Shown piece by piece: positions 26,159 through 34,471 of a stretch of DNA of 64,000 nt. The translations under genes were made by a program, and so were the position numbers. The DNA is from Pontibacter liquoris (GTDB taxonomy: Bacteria > Bacteroidota > Bacteroidia > Cytophagales > Hymenobacteraceae): positions 620,001-684,000 of the forward strand of contig NZ_JALEBG010000001.1 of assembly GCF_022758235.1 (NCBI RefSeq), written 5' to 3'. Below the pieces are notes generated by a model. It did no database searches. It was not told where the DNA came from and saw nothing but the letters and a program-made list of their open reading frames with translations. The first letter of the stretch is position 1; every line of letters starts with the position of its first letter.

Positions 26159-26803
26159 ATGAAACGATTATTTTCGCTACTACTGGCCGTGCTGCTGTTT
26201 GTAAACCTGGCCATGGCGCAGCAAGACCCTAAAGCCGGCAAGATTCTGAACACCATGAGCCAGAAGTATAGCGCCATGAAAGCCTTTAAAGCTGATTTTG
26301 CGCAGACCATGGAAAACCCGGCCGCCAAAGTGAAAGAAACGATGGAAGGTAATATTACCGTGAGCGGAAACAAGTATAGGCTGAAGGTAAATGGCCAGGA
26401 AGTGATCAACGATGGCAAACTGATGTGGACGTACCTCAAAGACGCCAACGAAGTGACCATTACGGAGAATGATGCCGAAGCGGAAAGCATGTCGCCGGGC
26501 AAGATTTTCGATATGTATAAAAAAGGCTACAAGTATGCGTTTGCCGGCACCGAAACCCTGGAAGGCGCCAAGTATAACGTGATCGAGCTGTCGCCGGAAG
26601 ACCGCAGCAACCCTATTTTTAAGGTGCGCCTCTACATCAACCAGAAAGACAATACCCTGAAAAGCTGGCAGATGTTCCGTAACAACGGCAACCGCTATAC
26701 TTATACCATCAAGAACTTTCAGGCCAACCCGGCCCTTACCCCCGATGCCTTCGCCTTTAACAAGACCAGGTATAAGGGTGTGAACGTAGTAGACTTACGC
26801 TAG
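26159..26803 (+). CDS. lolA: Outer-membrane lipoprotein carrier protein
   Basis: A 214-residue periplasmic protein with a cleavable signal (residues 1-20, ending AMA before Gln21). LolA chaperones lipoproteins from LolCDE in the inner membrane to the outer membrane. The open beta-barrel pattern of the family is seen: KAFKADFAQTMENP near 40-55, GNKYRLKVNGQEVINDGKLMW-like strands, the ELSPEDRSNPIF core, and FAFNKTRYKGVNVVDL at the end. It follows ftsK on the same strand, a frequent arrangement in this phylum. Three AAGTATA heptamers fall inside this short gene, all as in-frame Lys-Tyr codons. Confidence 0.9.
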   Translation: MKRLFSLLLAVLLFVNLAMAQQDPKAGKILNTMSQKYSAMKAFKADFAQTMENPAAKVKETMEGNITVSGNKYRLKVNGQEVINDGKLMWTYLKDANEVTITENDAEAESMSPGKIFDMYKKGYKYAFAGTETLEGAKYNVIELSPEDRSNPIFKVRLYINQKDNTLKSWQMFRNNGNRYTYTIKNFQANPALTPDAFAFNKTRYKGVNVVDLR

Positions 26804-26827
26804 TAGTCTAGGCTACAATACAAGTAT

Positions 26828-26877
26828 AAAAAACGAGGCTGTCCCAATCTGTTTGGGGCAGCCTCGTTTTTTTTTTG
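26828..26877. terminator. Bidirectional terminator between lolA and a convergent lipoprotein
   Basis: AAAACGAGGCTGTCCC and a matching GGGGCAGCCTCGTTTT arm, with A and T runs on both sides, serve both convergent genes. An AAGTATA copy at 26822-26828 runs directly into the A-tract. Confidence 0.92.
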
Positions 26878-26878
26878 T

Positions 26879-27268
26879 TTATTCTACGGTAATGGTTTTG
26901 ATGAGGTAGTTGTTGGTGCCCTGCCAGAACTTGAGCGTATGCTTTCCTTTTGTAGTGGGCGTATAACTATAAACAGCCTTGCGGGTGGGCAGATTCAGCG
27001 TGCATACTTCGCCTATGTAAACGGGGTAAACCGCCACAATTGTCGCGCTGTCCTGCACAGTGGTGCCAAACGAGCCAAATTGCCCGCAGCCATTGGCCAC
27101 CACAAAGTATACATCCAGTAAAACAGCTTCGCCGGCCTTACCAGAATCCGGGCCTTCCACTTTTATCACCGAAGTGGGAGTAGGGGACGGCATTACTTCC
27201 TCGTCCGGTTTTTGGCAGGCGCTAAGCAGTAAAAAGAGCAGGGGTAAAAGCCAGGCGTTGTGTTTCAT
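26879..27268 (-). CDS. Small hypothetical lipoprotein
   Basis: A 129-residue protein with a lipoprotein signal MKHNAWLLPLLFLLLSAC and lipidated Cys near residue 18, followed by a short Pro-rich linker. The remainder is all beta-like, with two Cys (in NGCGQFG and GEVCTLN) that could form a disulphide, ending TLKFWQGTNNYLIKTITVE. It resembles an immunoglobulin-like fold of small Bacteroidota lipoproteins, but I do not recognise a named family. The ATG at 27268 is chosen because it alone gives the signal sequence. It is transcribed convergently to lolA. Confidence 0.75.
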   Translation of the reverse strand: MKHNAWLLPLLFLLLSACQKPDEEVMPSPTPTSVIKVEGPDSGKAGEAVLLDVYFVVANGCGQFGSFGTTVQDSATIVAVYPVYIGEVCTLNLPTRKAVYSYTPTTKGKHTLKFWQGTNNYLIKTITVE

Positions 27269-27608
27269 AGGTCGTGTTATAAAGGGTTCGATATCAGGAC
27301 CCGCCGGGCGCGGAAAGGGTTGCAGGCCGGCAATCATTTAAACTGTAATGCAATTTTTTGTTACTGTGCCTGGCTGTAAAGCTGCCCGATAGAAACGGAA
27401 ATTAGCGGCTGGATGGCTTAGAAGGAGGGAAGCAGGCGAAATCAATGCTGCCTGATTTTTTTGTGCCGGCTCGTTAAAATCACATATTGCGTATTTTAAT
27501 CCAAATAATTTCCTGTATCTTATGCCTTGATCCTTCGGGCAGGTCACTTTCCCTTTCGAAGCATCGCCTAAAAGGTTATTTTTGTACAAACCTTAGCCTG
27601 CAAACCCT
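27269..27608. other. 340-base divergent spacer before pyrF
   Basis: It holds the pyrF promoter at 27554-27584. An 83-codon minus-strand open frame here overlaps the promoter and has no recognisable features, so I do not call it a gene. Confidence 0.6.
27554..27584 (+). promoter_or_regulatory. Putative pyrF promoter
   Basis: TTTC at 27554-27557, 19 bases, then TATTTTTG at 27577-27584, matching the Bacteroidota TAnnTTTG box. The pyrF start codon is 24 bases downstream. Confidence 0.6.
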
Positions 27609-28436
27609 ATGACAAGAGAACAGCTATTTGAGCAGATTCTGCTGAAGAAATCTTACCTGTGCATTGGCCTCGATACCGATCCGCAGAAGCTGCCCCAACA
27701 CCTGCTGGACTCCGAAGATCCGGTATTTGAATTTAACCGCCAGATTATTGAAGCAACCGCCGACCTGTGTGTGGCTTACAAACCGAACATCGCGTTTTAT
27801 GAAGCCCAGGGGCCAAAAGGCTGGCTAAGCCTGGAGCGCACGCTGCAGCAGATCCCGCAGGAGATCTTTACCATTGCCGACGCCAAACGCGGCGACATTG
27901 GCAACACTTCGGAACTCTACGCCCGGGCCTTCTTCCAGAACATGACCTTCGATTCGGTAACGGTAGCGCCGTACATGGGTGCCGATTCGGTGAAGCCTTT
28001 CCTGGCGCAGGACGGCAAATGGGTGATTCTGCTGGCACTGACCTCCAATGCCGGTAGCCAGGACTTTCAAATGCTCCGGCTAGCCGACGGCAGCGAAGAG
28101 TATTTGTTTGAGCAGGTGTTGCGCACCAGTTCCGAATGGGCCACTGCCAGCCAGATGATGTATGTGGTAGGTGCCACCCAGGGAGATTATGTGCAGCGTG
28201 TACGTGCCCTGGTGCCGGACCATTTTCTGCTGGTACCGGGCGTGGGCGCGCAAGGCGGCAGCCTGGAAGAGATCTCGCGGCTGGGCATGAACCAGCAGTG
28301 CGGGCTGCTTATCAACTCATCGCGGGCCATTATTTACGCCTCCTCCGGGAAAGATTTTGCTGAAAAAGCCCGCGCTGCGGCCCTTGAAGTGCAGCAGGAA
28401 ATGGCACAATACCTGGAGCAGCACCTGATTCGGTAA
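27609..28436 (+). CDS. pyrF: Orotidine 5'-phosphate decarboxylase
   Basis: A 275-residue enzyme for the last step of UMP synthesis, decarboxylation of OMP. The catalytic array is Asp91-x-Lys93-x-x-Asp96 in [12 protein letters not shown], with Lys58 in YKPN as another active-site residue. Size and the [10 protein letters not shown] phosphate-binding loop fit the longer type 2 subfamily common in Bacteroidota and Actinobacteria. It is the first gene of a likely operon with the DUF2851 gene (58 bases later) and a membrane protein. Confidence 0.95.
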   Translation: MTREQLFEQILLKKSYLCIGLDTDPQKLPQHLLDSEDPVFEFNRQIIEATADLCVAYKPNIAFYEAQGPKGWLSLERTLQQIPQEIFTIADAKRGDIGNTSELYARAFFQNMTFDSVTVAPYMGADSVKPFLAQDGKWVILLALTSNAGSQDFQMLRLADGSEEYLFEQVLRTSSEWATASQMMYVVGATQGDYVQRVRALVPDHFLLVPGVGAQGGSLEEISRLGMNQQCGLLINSSRAIIYASSGKDFAEKARAAALEVQQEMAQYLEQHLIR

Positions 28437-28494
28437 ATCGCAAAGCGGCTACCTGGGCCTTTACTTTTTTTGATTCCTACAGCAACCCCCTGGT

Positions 28495-29787
28495 ATGAAA
28501 GAGGACTTTCTGCACTATATCTGGCAACACCAGTATTTCGATAAAACGGCCCTGGCTACTACGGACGGCGAAGCAGTGCAGGTGCTCCGGACCGGTTTTT
28601 ATAATGCCGATGCAGGACCTGACTTTAAGGAAGCCCTGCTGCAGGTAGGGACGGTAGAATGGTCGGGCAGCGTGGAGATCCACTTAAGGGCATCTGATTG
28701 GTTTCGCCACCAGCACCAGCACGATCAGAAGTATGACCAGGTGGTGCTGCATGTGGTATGGGAGGCCGATAGACCTGTGCAACGTGCAGATGGCACCCTG
28801 GTGCCCACCCTGGAACTGAAAGGGCTGGTAAACCTGGCGCTGCTCCATACTTACCAGCAGTTAAAGCAATCGCAGCATATTATTCCGTGTGCCCCTTTCT
28901 GGCCCGCTGTTAACGAGATTACCAAGCGGATGATGCTGGAACGGGCGCTGGTGGAGCGGCTGGAAACAAAAGGGCACGAGGTGCTGCAGGTACACAAAGC
29001 CAGCGGCAACGACTGGGAACAAACGGCATACAGTGTGCTGCTGCGCGGGTTCGGGTTTAATACCAACCAGCCGGCCGTAGAGCAACTGGTAAAAGCACTG
29101 CCTCTGGCCATATTGCGGCGCCACCGCCACAGCCTGCTGCACCTGGAAGCCCTGTTGCTGGGCCAGGCAGGCTTTCTGGAAAATGCCCCTTTAGATAATT
29201 ATGTAGAGACCCTGCAGCTGGAGTATAACTTCCTAAGCCATAAGTATAACCTGCAGCCCGACCGGATGCAGCGCCACCAGTGGAATTTCCTGCGCATGCG
29301 GCCGGCCAATTTCCCGTCGATGCGGCTGGCCCAGCTGGCCGCGATGCTGCACGCCTATCCCGCGCTTTTTACCTCTTTAACAGAGCCCACGACCATCGAG
29401 CAATACGAGGCCTTGTTCCGGGTGCCTGTTTCGGCTTACTGGCAGCGCCATTATATGCTGGGGCGCGTATCCAAAACCGTGCAGACGAGCCTGGGCAAGG
29501 GCAGCGCCCATAATCTGATCATTAACGTGGCGGTGCCTTTGCTGGCAGCTTATTCCCGTTTTAGCGGCGATAAAGTATACCAGGACAAAGCCATCAACCT
29601 GCTGGAACGGGTGCGGGAGGAGAGCAACAAGATCACGCGCCTGTACGGGGAGCTGGGCTGGCAGGCCCGCAATGCCGCCGACAACCAGGCTGCCCTAGGG
29701 TTATTTAAGCAATACTGCCAGCCGGTAAACTGCCTGCACTGCGCGGTAGGCCATAAAATACTGAAACAAAACGCACCCGCCGCGTGA
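28495..29787 (+). CDS. DUF2851 family protein
   Basis: A 430-residue cytoplasmic-looking protein of the DUF2851 family, which is conserved across Bacteroidota and has no known function. Seen: the N-terminal MKEDFLHYIWQHQYFD, then NADAGPDFKEALLQVG and the strongly conserved WSGSVEIHLRASDWF...HHH-rich stretch (HQHQHDQKYDQVVLHVVWE), which together resemble a nuclease-like core with Asp, Glu-x-His residues. A C-terminal cluster CQPVNCLHCAVGHKIL could bind metal. The gene end overlaps the next start by four bases (GTGA). Confidence 0.85.
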   Translation: MKEDFLHYIWQHQYFDKTALATTDGEAVQVLRTGFYNADAGPDFKEALLQVGTVEWSGSVEIHLRASDWFRHQHQHDQKYDQVVLHVVWEADRPVQRADGTLVPTLELKGLVNLALLHTYQQLKQSQHIIPCAPFWPAVNEITKRMMLERALVERLETKGHEVLQVHKASGNDWEQTAYSVLLRGFGFNTNQPAVEQLVKALPLAILRRHRHSLLHLEALLLGQAGFLENAPLDNYVETLQLEYNFLSHKYNLQPDRMQRHQWNFLRMRPANFPSMRLAQLAAMLHAYPALFTSLTEPTTIEQYEALFRVPVSAYWQRHYMLGRVSKTVQTSLGKGSAHNLIINVAVPLLAAYSRFSGDKVYQDKAINLLERVREESNKITRLYGELGWQARNAADNQAALGLFKQYCQPVNCLHCAVGHKILKQNAPAA

Positions 29788-31091
29788 GCATACTGGCAGG
29801 GTTGCTGAACCTGAGTATACTGGCAGGACTGGCCGTGTTGTTACGGCGGCAGCACTGGGCACAGGAACTAGCGCCTTACTATTATCCGGCGCTGCTTTTA
29901 AAGTGTTTTTGCGGTATCCTGCTGGGAGTGCTCTATTTCCAGTATTACGGTAGCGGCGATACCATTACCTACCACAAGGCTTCGCTTATACTTACGGAGC
30001 TGGCAAAAAAGGACCCGGGTGCCTATGCGCGGCTGCTTTTCTTTAACGAGTTTAGCAACGATGCTTTCCGAGCGTCAGTGCCGTTCTCGCGTTTGCCGGG
30101 TTTTACGAATTCCTTTTTTTTCATCAAGCTGCTGAGCCTGCTCAACCTGCTCACAAACAGCTCCTACTACCTCAACGGCTTTTACCTGTCGCTTTTCAGT
30201 TTCTGGGGAGCTGCCAGGTTAACAGCTGTGCTGGCACAAACTGCTCCTACTTATAAGAAGGGAGCCATACTTGCGTTCCTGTTTTTCCCCTCCGTTGTGT
30301 TCTGGAGCGCCGGCCTGTTGAAAGATGCGCTGTTGTTTGGCAGCATGTGCTGGGTCATTGCCTTTTTCCTGCAGCTTGCTCACTTCCGGAAACTCCCGCT
30401 CACAACGCTGCTGCTGGCCCTGCCGATGGCATACCTGTTTTGCCGGATCAAGTTTTTTCTGGCGTTACTGGTGCTGCCGCTGCTGGTGCTCTACCTGCTC
30501 ATTAAAGCAGGAGGCCGCGCAAGCGCTTTGCTCAGCAACCCCAAACGGCAGGCGCTGCTGCTGCTCATATTGTTGCTTATTGGTACGGGAGCGGGCATGC
30601 TGGTTTTTAAAGTATACAGCAACGGCTTTTTTTATACGAACTTGGTAGAAGGGTACGAGCACCTGCTGGCGCTCTCGCAGCAAAGACCGCATATCCAGTA
30701 CCCGGAACTGGCACCCACCATCAGCAGCTTTTTACAAAATGCGCCGGAAGCTGTTTTCGGTGCCATTTACAGGCCTTTCCTGGGCGAATCGGGTAACTGG
30801 CTCTACGTGCTGATTGGCTTGGAGAACCTGGTCGTGCTGTTGCTTACCCTGCTGGCTATTAGCGCAGCCATCCGGCGCAAAAAAGCAGTGCTTACGCCCG
30901 AGCAGGTGTTGTTTCTGGCCTTGGTGGCGTTGTTTGCGATTATCTTTGGCCTCAGCACGCCCAATTTCGGTACGTTAAGCCGTTACCGCATTGCTTTTCT
31001 TCCTTTTTTACTCTATCTACTGCTGCAGAACGCTTTTGCCAGAAGGCTGCTGTATCAACAGCGTGCCAGGCAAAAAACAGGTGCTTTCTAA
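29784..31091 (+). CDS. Polytopic membrane protein, unknown
   Basis: A 435-residue protein with about ten hydrophobic segments and a GTG start whose GTGA overlaps the DUF2851 stop codon, implying translational coupling. The first long loop carries YYGSGDTITYHKAS with an Asp, and LLKDALLFGSMCW follows later; the general build resembles membrane glycosyltransferases or O-antigen polymerase-like proteins. I do not recognise a specific family. An acyltransferase gene lies 45 bases downstream behind its own promoter. A role in envelope glycan biosynthesis is possible but unproven. Confidence 0.7.
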   Translation: MSILAGLLNLSILAGLAVLLRRQHWAQELAPYYYPALLLKCFCGILLGVLYFQYYGSGDTITYHKASLILTELAKKDPGAYARLLFFNEFSNDAFRASVPFSRLPGFTNSFFFIKLLSLLNLLTNSSYYLNGFYLSLFSFWGAARLTAVLAQTAPTYKKGAILAFLFFPSVVFWSAGLLKDALLFGSMCWVIAFFLQLAHFRKLPLTTLLLALPMAYLFCRIKFFLALLVLPLLVLYLLIKAGGRASALLSNPKRQALLLLILLLIGTGAGMLVFKVYSNGFFYTNLVEGYEHLLALSQQRPHIQYPELAPTISSFLQNAPEAVFGAIYRPFLGESGNWLYVLIGLENLVVLLLTLLAISAAIRRKKAVLTPEQVLFLALVALFAIIFGLSTPNFGTLSRYRIAFLPFLLYLLLQNAFARRLLYQQRARQKTGAF

Positions 31092-31115
31092 GGTTCCTGC
31101 TTTTTTGTACCTTTG
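31085..31115 (+). promoter_or_regulatory. Putative promoter of the NeuD-like acyltransferase
   Basis: TTTC at 31085-31088, 19 bases, TACCTTTG at 31108-31115; the start codon is 21 bases further. The -33 box overlaps the end of the preceding gene. Confidence 0.6.
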
Positions 31116-31136
31116 CGCCTTATTTAAGACAAGGCT

Positions 31137-31772
31137 ATGCAAAACCCGGTGATTATACTTGGTGCCCAGAAACTGGGTACTGCTGTACTGGATATATTTA
31201 ACTCCAACAACGTGATGGTGTATTGCTTTCTGGACGACAGCCAGAAGCTGCAGCAACAGGAAGTGAACAATGTGGCTGTAATGAGCAGCACCGAAGATCC
31301 TGAATTTCTGAAGCTGATCGGTAAAAAGTGTGACGTGTTTGTGGCGGTAGAAGATACCGCCGCCCGCAAAGGCATGATCAAGCTGCTGAAAGAAGAGTAC
31401 CAGGCCGTGCCTGTAAACGCCATTCATAAATTTAGCGCTGTGTCGGAGTATGCGTGGCTGGGCCATGGCAACCTGGTGGCGGCCGGCGCCGTGGTAAACA
31501 ACAACGCCAGAGTCGGCGACAACTGCCTGATCCATTCCAATGCTGTGATCGATACGCTGGCCGAGCTGGGTGATTTTGTGCAGGTTGGAGCCGGGGCCAT
31601 CGTCAATGCTGAAGTGATTGTGGGCGAAGGCGCTTTTATCGGATCGGGTGCCGTAATCGTATCCGGTGTGAAAATTGGGAAGAGTGCCCGCATAGGCGCA
31701 GGCGCCGTGGTCGTAGCTGACGTGCCCGCCAAAGCAACCGTGTTCGGCAACCCGGCAGCACCCATCAAGTAA
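31137..31772 (+). CDS. NeuD/PglD-like sugar O- or N-acyltransferase
   Basis: A 211-residue protein: an N-terminal Rossmann-like PglD_N domain (IILGAQKLGTAVLDI) followed from about residue 95 by left-handed beta-helix hexapeptide repeats (VGDNCLIHSNAVIDTLAELG, VGEGAFIGSGAVIVSG, IGKSARIGAGAVVV). The candidate catalytic His is in CLIHSNA. This arrangement occurs in sialic acid O-acetyltransferase NeuD and UDP-sugar N-acetyltransferase PglD. No sugar biosynthesis cluster is present, so the substrate is open. It ends in the standard VFGNPAAPIK. Confidence 0.85.
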   Translation: MQNPVIILGAQKLGTAVLDIFNSNNVMVYCFLDDSQKLQQQEVNNVAVMSSTEDPEFLKLIGKKCDVFVAVEDTAARKGMIKLLKEEYQAVPVNAIHKFSAVSEYAWLGHGNLVAAGAVVNNNARVGDNCLIHSNAVIDTLAELGDFVQVGAGAIVNAEVIVGEGAFIGSGAVIVSGVKIGKSARIGAGAVVVADVPAKATVFGNPAAPIK

Positions 31773-31820
31773 ACTTTTATACTTGCCCACGCTGTTATTT
31801 AGCCGAACTGATAAATGTCA

Positions 31821-31851
31821 TTTCAAGGTATAGGAGCTGCTTATACCTTTG
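31821..31851 (+). promoter_or_regulatory. Putative trhO promoter
   Basis: TTTC at 31821-31824, 19 bases, TACCTTTG at 31844-31851. The transcript would have a leader of about 130 bases containing the imperfect inverted repeat at 31856-31939. Confidence 0.6.
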
Positions 31852-31855
31852 TAGT

Positions 31856-31939
31856 TTGAATGGCTAAATGGCTAAACTGTTTAATTGTTAAAAATCGATC
31901 AACAATTTAGCTATTCAACCATTTGACCATTTAACCATA
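31856..31939. repeat. Imperfect inverted array of ATTTAACCATT-type units
   Basis: Left arm TGGCTAAATGGCTAAACTG with TTAATTGTT; right arm AACAATTTAG, then TTCAACCATTTGACCATTTA. It could form a long imperfect stem in the trhO leader. A related AACAGTTCAACAG pattern lies at 62503-62535 before porX. Confidence 0.65.
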
Positions 31940-31988
31940 GCTCCGCAGGAGCAAACAATCAAAAACACTTAGCTGAATCTAAGCCGTT

Positions 31989-32957
31989 ATGAGCAAACCC
32001 TATTCTATCTTACTTTACTACTGCTATACCCCGATAGCAGACCCGGAGGCTTTCCGGGAAGAGCATCACCTGCTATGCCTGGAGCTGAACCTGCTCGGCC
32101 GCATTATCATTTCCAAAGAGGGACTAAACGGCACCATCTCGGGGCTGCAGGAAGACTGCGAGCAGTATATGCAGCGCATGCATGCGGACCCGCGCTTTGC
32201 CAGTATCGATTTTAAAGTGGATACCTCAGACAAACACGCCTTTGCCAAGCTGCATGTGCGCACCAAAGCCGAGATCGTGCATTCCGGCCTGTTGCACATC
32301 GACCCGAATCAGCGTACCGGCGTGCACCTTTCTCCGAAAGAATTTAAGGAAATGAAAGACCGCGAGGACGTGGTGGTGCTGGATGTGCGTTCGGATTACG
32401 AGCACAGCGTTGGCCGTTTTAAAAATGCCGTAACGCTGGACATGGAGAACTTCCGTGAGTTTCCCGAGAAAGTAGACGAGCTCAAAGAGAAGTATAAAGA
32501 CAAGAAGATCCTGACCTATTGCACCGGCGGCATCAAATGCGAAAAGGCAAGCGCTTTTCTGCTGGAGCAGGGCTTTGAGAACGTATACCAGCTGCACGGC
32601 GGCATTATAAAGTATGGCATGGAGGCCGGCGGCGAAGATTTTGAAGGCAAATGCTATGTGTTCGACAACCGGGTGGCTGTGGACGTGAACAGCGTGAACC
32701 CGAAGGTGATCTCTACCTGCCATGTGTGTGGCACCCCCGACGACCGCATGGTGAATTGCGCCAACCCGGTGTGCAACCTGCACGTGGCTATCTGCGAGAA
32801 ATGCGGCTGGGAGCTGGACGGCGCCTGCTCAACGGCCTGCAAAGAGCACCCGGAGAAACGCCCCTACGACGGCACCGGGTACTACCAGAAAGAAATGAAT
32901 GGCTACAATCCCTTAAAAGGATTTAACCGCAAACAGAAATCCGACGTATCTGTTTAA
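31989..32957 (+). CDS. trhO: tRNA U34 hydroxylase, rhodanese type
   Basis: A 322-residue protein of the TrhO/YceA family, which makes 5-hydroxyuridine at position 34 of tRNA in an oxygen-dependent step. It has the N-terminal acylphosphatase-like domain (GRIIISKEGLNGTISG), a rhodanese domain (VVLDVRSDYEHSVGRFKNA) with catalytic Cys178 in YCTGGIKCEKAS, and a Cys-rich tail (CHVCGTPDD, CEKCGWELDG, CSTACKEHP) that looks metal-binding. The total length matches the family. It has its own promoter and ends in a hairpin terminator. Confidence 0.92.
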   Translation: MSKPYSILLYYCYTPIADPEAFREEHHLLCLELNLLGRIIISKEGLNGTISGLQEDCEQYMQRMHADPRFASIDFKVDTSDKHAFAKLHVRTKAEIVHSGLLHIDPNQRTGVHLSPKEFKEMKDREDVVVLDVRSDYEHSVGRFKNAVTLDMENFREFPEKVDELKEKYKDKKILTYCTGGIKCEKASAFLLEQGFENVYQLHGGIIKYGMEAGGEDFEGKCYVFDNRVAVDVNSVNPKVISTCHVCGTPDDRMVNCANPVCNLHVAICEKCGWELDGACSTACKEHPEKRPYDGTGYYQKEMNGYNPLKGFNRKQKSDVSV

Positions 32958-32974
32958 GTATTCTCTAAAGCAAA

Positions 32975-33010
32975 AGAAAAGCGTGTGCTCAACAGCCACG
33001 CTTTTCTTAT
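32975..33010 (+). terminator. Terminator of trhO
   Basis: AAAAGCGTG and CACGCTTTT arms with a loop of about 11 bases, then TCTTATTT. Confidence 0.75.
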
Positions 33011-33124
33011 TTATACCTTCGTTAAGACATTGGACGTCAGACACAGGACACAGGACTTTGCGGTCTGGAATTTGTCTGACGTCTTATGTCTTTTATCTTG
33101 TGTCCTTTACAAAAGAAGAAAGCC

Positions 33125-33982
33125 ATGGCTGCAATTCCAGAATCAGAACTGATCATTAATCCCGACGGAAGCATTTATCACCTCAACCTGCTGCCCGAAC
33201 ATATCTCCGATACCATTATTACTGTGGGCGACCCGGAACGCGTGGCCAAGGTAAGCCAGTACTTCGATGAGATGGAAGTGCAGGTGGCCAAGCGCGAGTT
33301 TGTGACGCATACGGGCTACTACAAAGGAAAGCGGCTGACGGTGATCTCCACGGGCATGGGCACCGACAACATCGATATCCTGATGAATGAGCTGGATGCG
33401 CTGGTGAACATCGACTTCAGAACGCGTATACCCAACGAGGAGAAGATCAGTCTGAAGATCGTGCGGGTGGGCACCTCGGGCTCACTGCAAGAATCCGTGC
33501 CGCTGGGCAGCCACCTGGCCTCACACACCGCTGTGGGCCTGGACTCGCTGATGGCCTTTTACCCGCTGCCCCAATCTGAAGAGGAACTGAAACTGACCAG
33601 CGCGCTGCAGCAGGAACTGGGGCTTGGCTTTCAGCCATACCTGGTCACGGCCTCTCAACATTTGCTCGACAAGATCGCATACGACATGCTGCCGGGCAAC
33701 ACGCTAACCTGCCCGGGCTTTTACGCCCCGCAGGGGCGGGTGCTGCGCGCCGGGCTGCGCAATGACGCGTTGCTCCACACGTATCAGAACTTTAGGCAGG
33801 GAGACTATCAGTTTACCAACTTTGAGATGGAAACAGCCGGTTATTATAGTATGGGCCGCCTGCTGAACCACGAAGTGCTGTCGCTGAACGCCATTGTGGC
33901 CAACCGCATCACGCAAAAATTTGCCGAAAATGCCGACGAGGTGATTAACAATCTGATCGTGAAGGTACTGGACCGGATTTAA
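33125..33982 (+). CDS. Nucleoside phosphorylase (uridine phosphorylase-like)
   Basis: A 285-residue member of the nucleoside phosphorylase family 1 fold, which splits nucleosides with phosphate for base and ribose salvage. Seen: IITVGDPERVAKVSQYFD near residues 35-52 (phosphate binding), STGMGTDNIDILMNEL, VRVGTSGSLQESVPLG, and the ribose-binding FEMETAGYYSMG with the family Glu-Met-Glu. The long spacing and sequence resemble the Bacteroidota uridine phosphorylase-like group. I choose ATG 33125 (MAAIPESELI); the 13 upstream codons look non-coding. It is followed by a terminator. Confidence 0.88.
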   Translation: MAAIPESELIINPDGSIYHLNLLPEHISDTIITVGDPERVAKVSQYFDEMEVQVAKREFVTHTGYYKGKRLTVISTGMGTDNIDILMNELDALVNIDFRTRIPNEEKISLKIVRVGTSGSLQESVPLGSHLASHTAVGLDSLMAFYPLPQSEEELKLTSALQQELGLGFQPYLVTASQHLLDKIAYDMLPGNTLTCPGFYAPQGRVLRAGLRNDALLHTYQNFRQGDYQFTNFEMETAGYYSMGRLLNHEVLSLNAIVANRITQKFAENADEVINNLIVKVLDRI

Positions 33983-33995
33983 GTATTTGCAAGTA

Positions 33996-34040
33996 TAAAA
34001 AAGCCGCTGCAGGACACATTCCTTGCAGCGGCTTTTTCTT
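33996..34040 (+). terminator. Terminator of nucleoside phosphorylase gene
   Basis: The 34001-34034 stem pairs AAGCCGCTGCAGG with CCTTGCAGCGGCTT, followed by TTTCTTTT. An AAGTATAA copy sits right against the 5' side of the stem. Confidence 0.9.
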
Positions 34041-34092
34041 TTACTCCTGTTTTACTTCCGCAAAAGGAAGCAGGAGCGCTGATCTGTGTGGC

Positions 34093-34392
34093 TTAGAAAA
34101 ACTCGATGCCCAGAATGGCGATGATCGGAAGGGCACAGGCTGCTTTTAGCATGATAAATTTCTCGTCCAGCGTCCACACGGTGGTATCCACGCGCTTGGG
34201 CTCTCCATCTACCGTTTTAAAGGTGATTTCTACTTTGCCGTGGTACCCGTTGCCCAGCGAGGCCGCGCGGTTAAGGTCTGCAATGCGTTTTTTGCGGGCT
34301 TCCGGATCAGTTAATACATCTTCTTGCCCAAATTGGAACGAAGGGATTTCTTCTTTCTCCACCAGGGGTATTGGTTTGTTGATAATTTCCAT
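34093..34392 (-). CDS. Small conserved-looking hypothetical protein
   Basis: A 99-residue protein. The N-terminal part is hydrophilic (MEIINKPIPLVEKEEIPSFQ), then LTDPEARKKRIADLNRAASLGNGYHGKVEITFKT-like basic and beta segments, and a hydrophobic end (LKAACALPIIAILGIEFF) that could be a weak membrane anchor. No family is recognised. Codon use resembles its neighbours, and the frame is open from a good ATG with its own AT-rich upstream region, so I think it is real. It lies downstream of the acyl-CoA reductase on the opposite side of a short gap. Confidence 0.65.
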   Translation of the reverse strand: MEIINKPIPLVEKEEIPSFQFGQEDVLTDPEARKKRIADLNRAASLGNGYHGKVEITFKTVDGEPKRVDTTVWTLDEKFIMLKAACALPIIAILGIEFF

Positions 34393-34471
34393 GTGCGATT
34401 AATCGTAAACGTTATAACACTAACTAATATAGTAAACGAACTATACGGATGCTAATATGGTGCCGTAAATT

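Noticed and set aside
27338..27589. 83-codon minus-strand open frame
   Set aside because: It covers the pyrF promoter and shows no signal, domain or codon bias supporting a gene.
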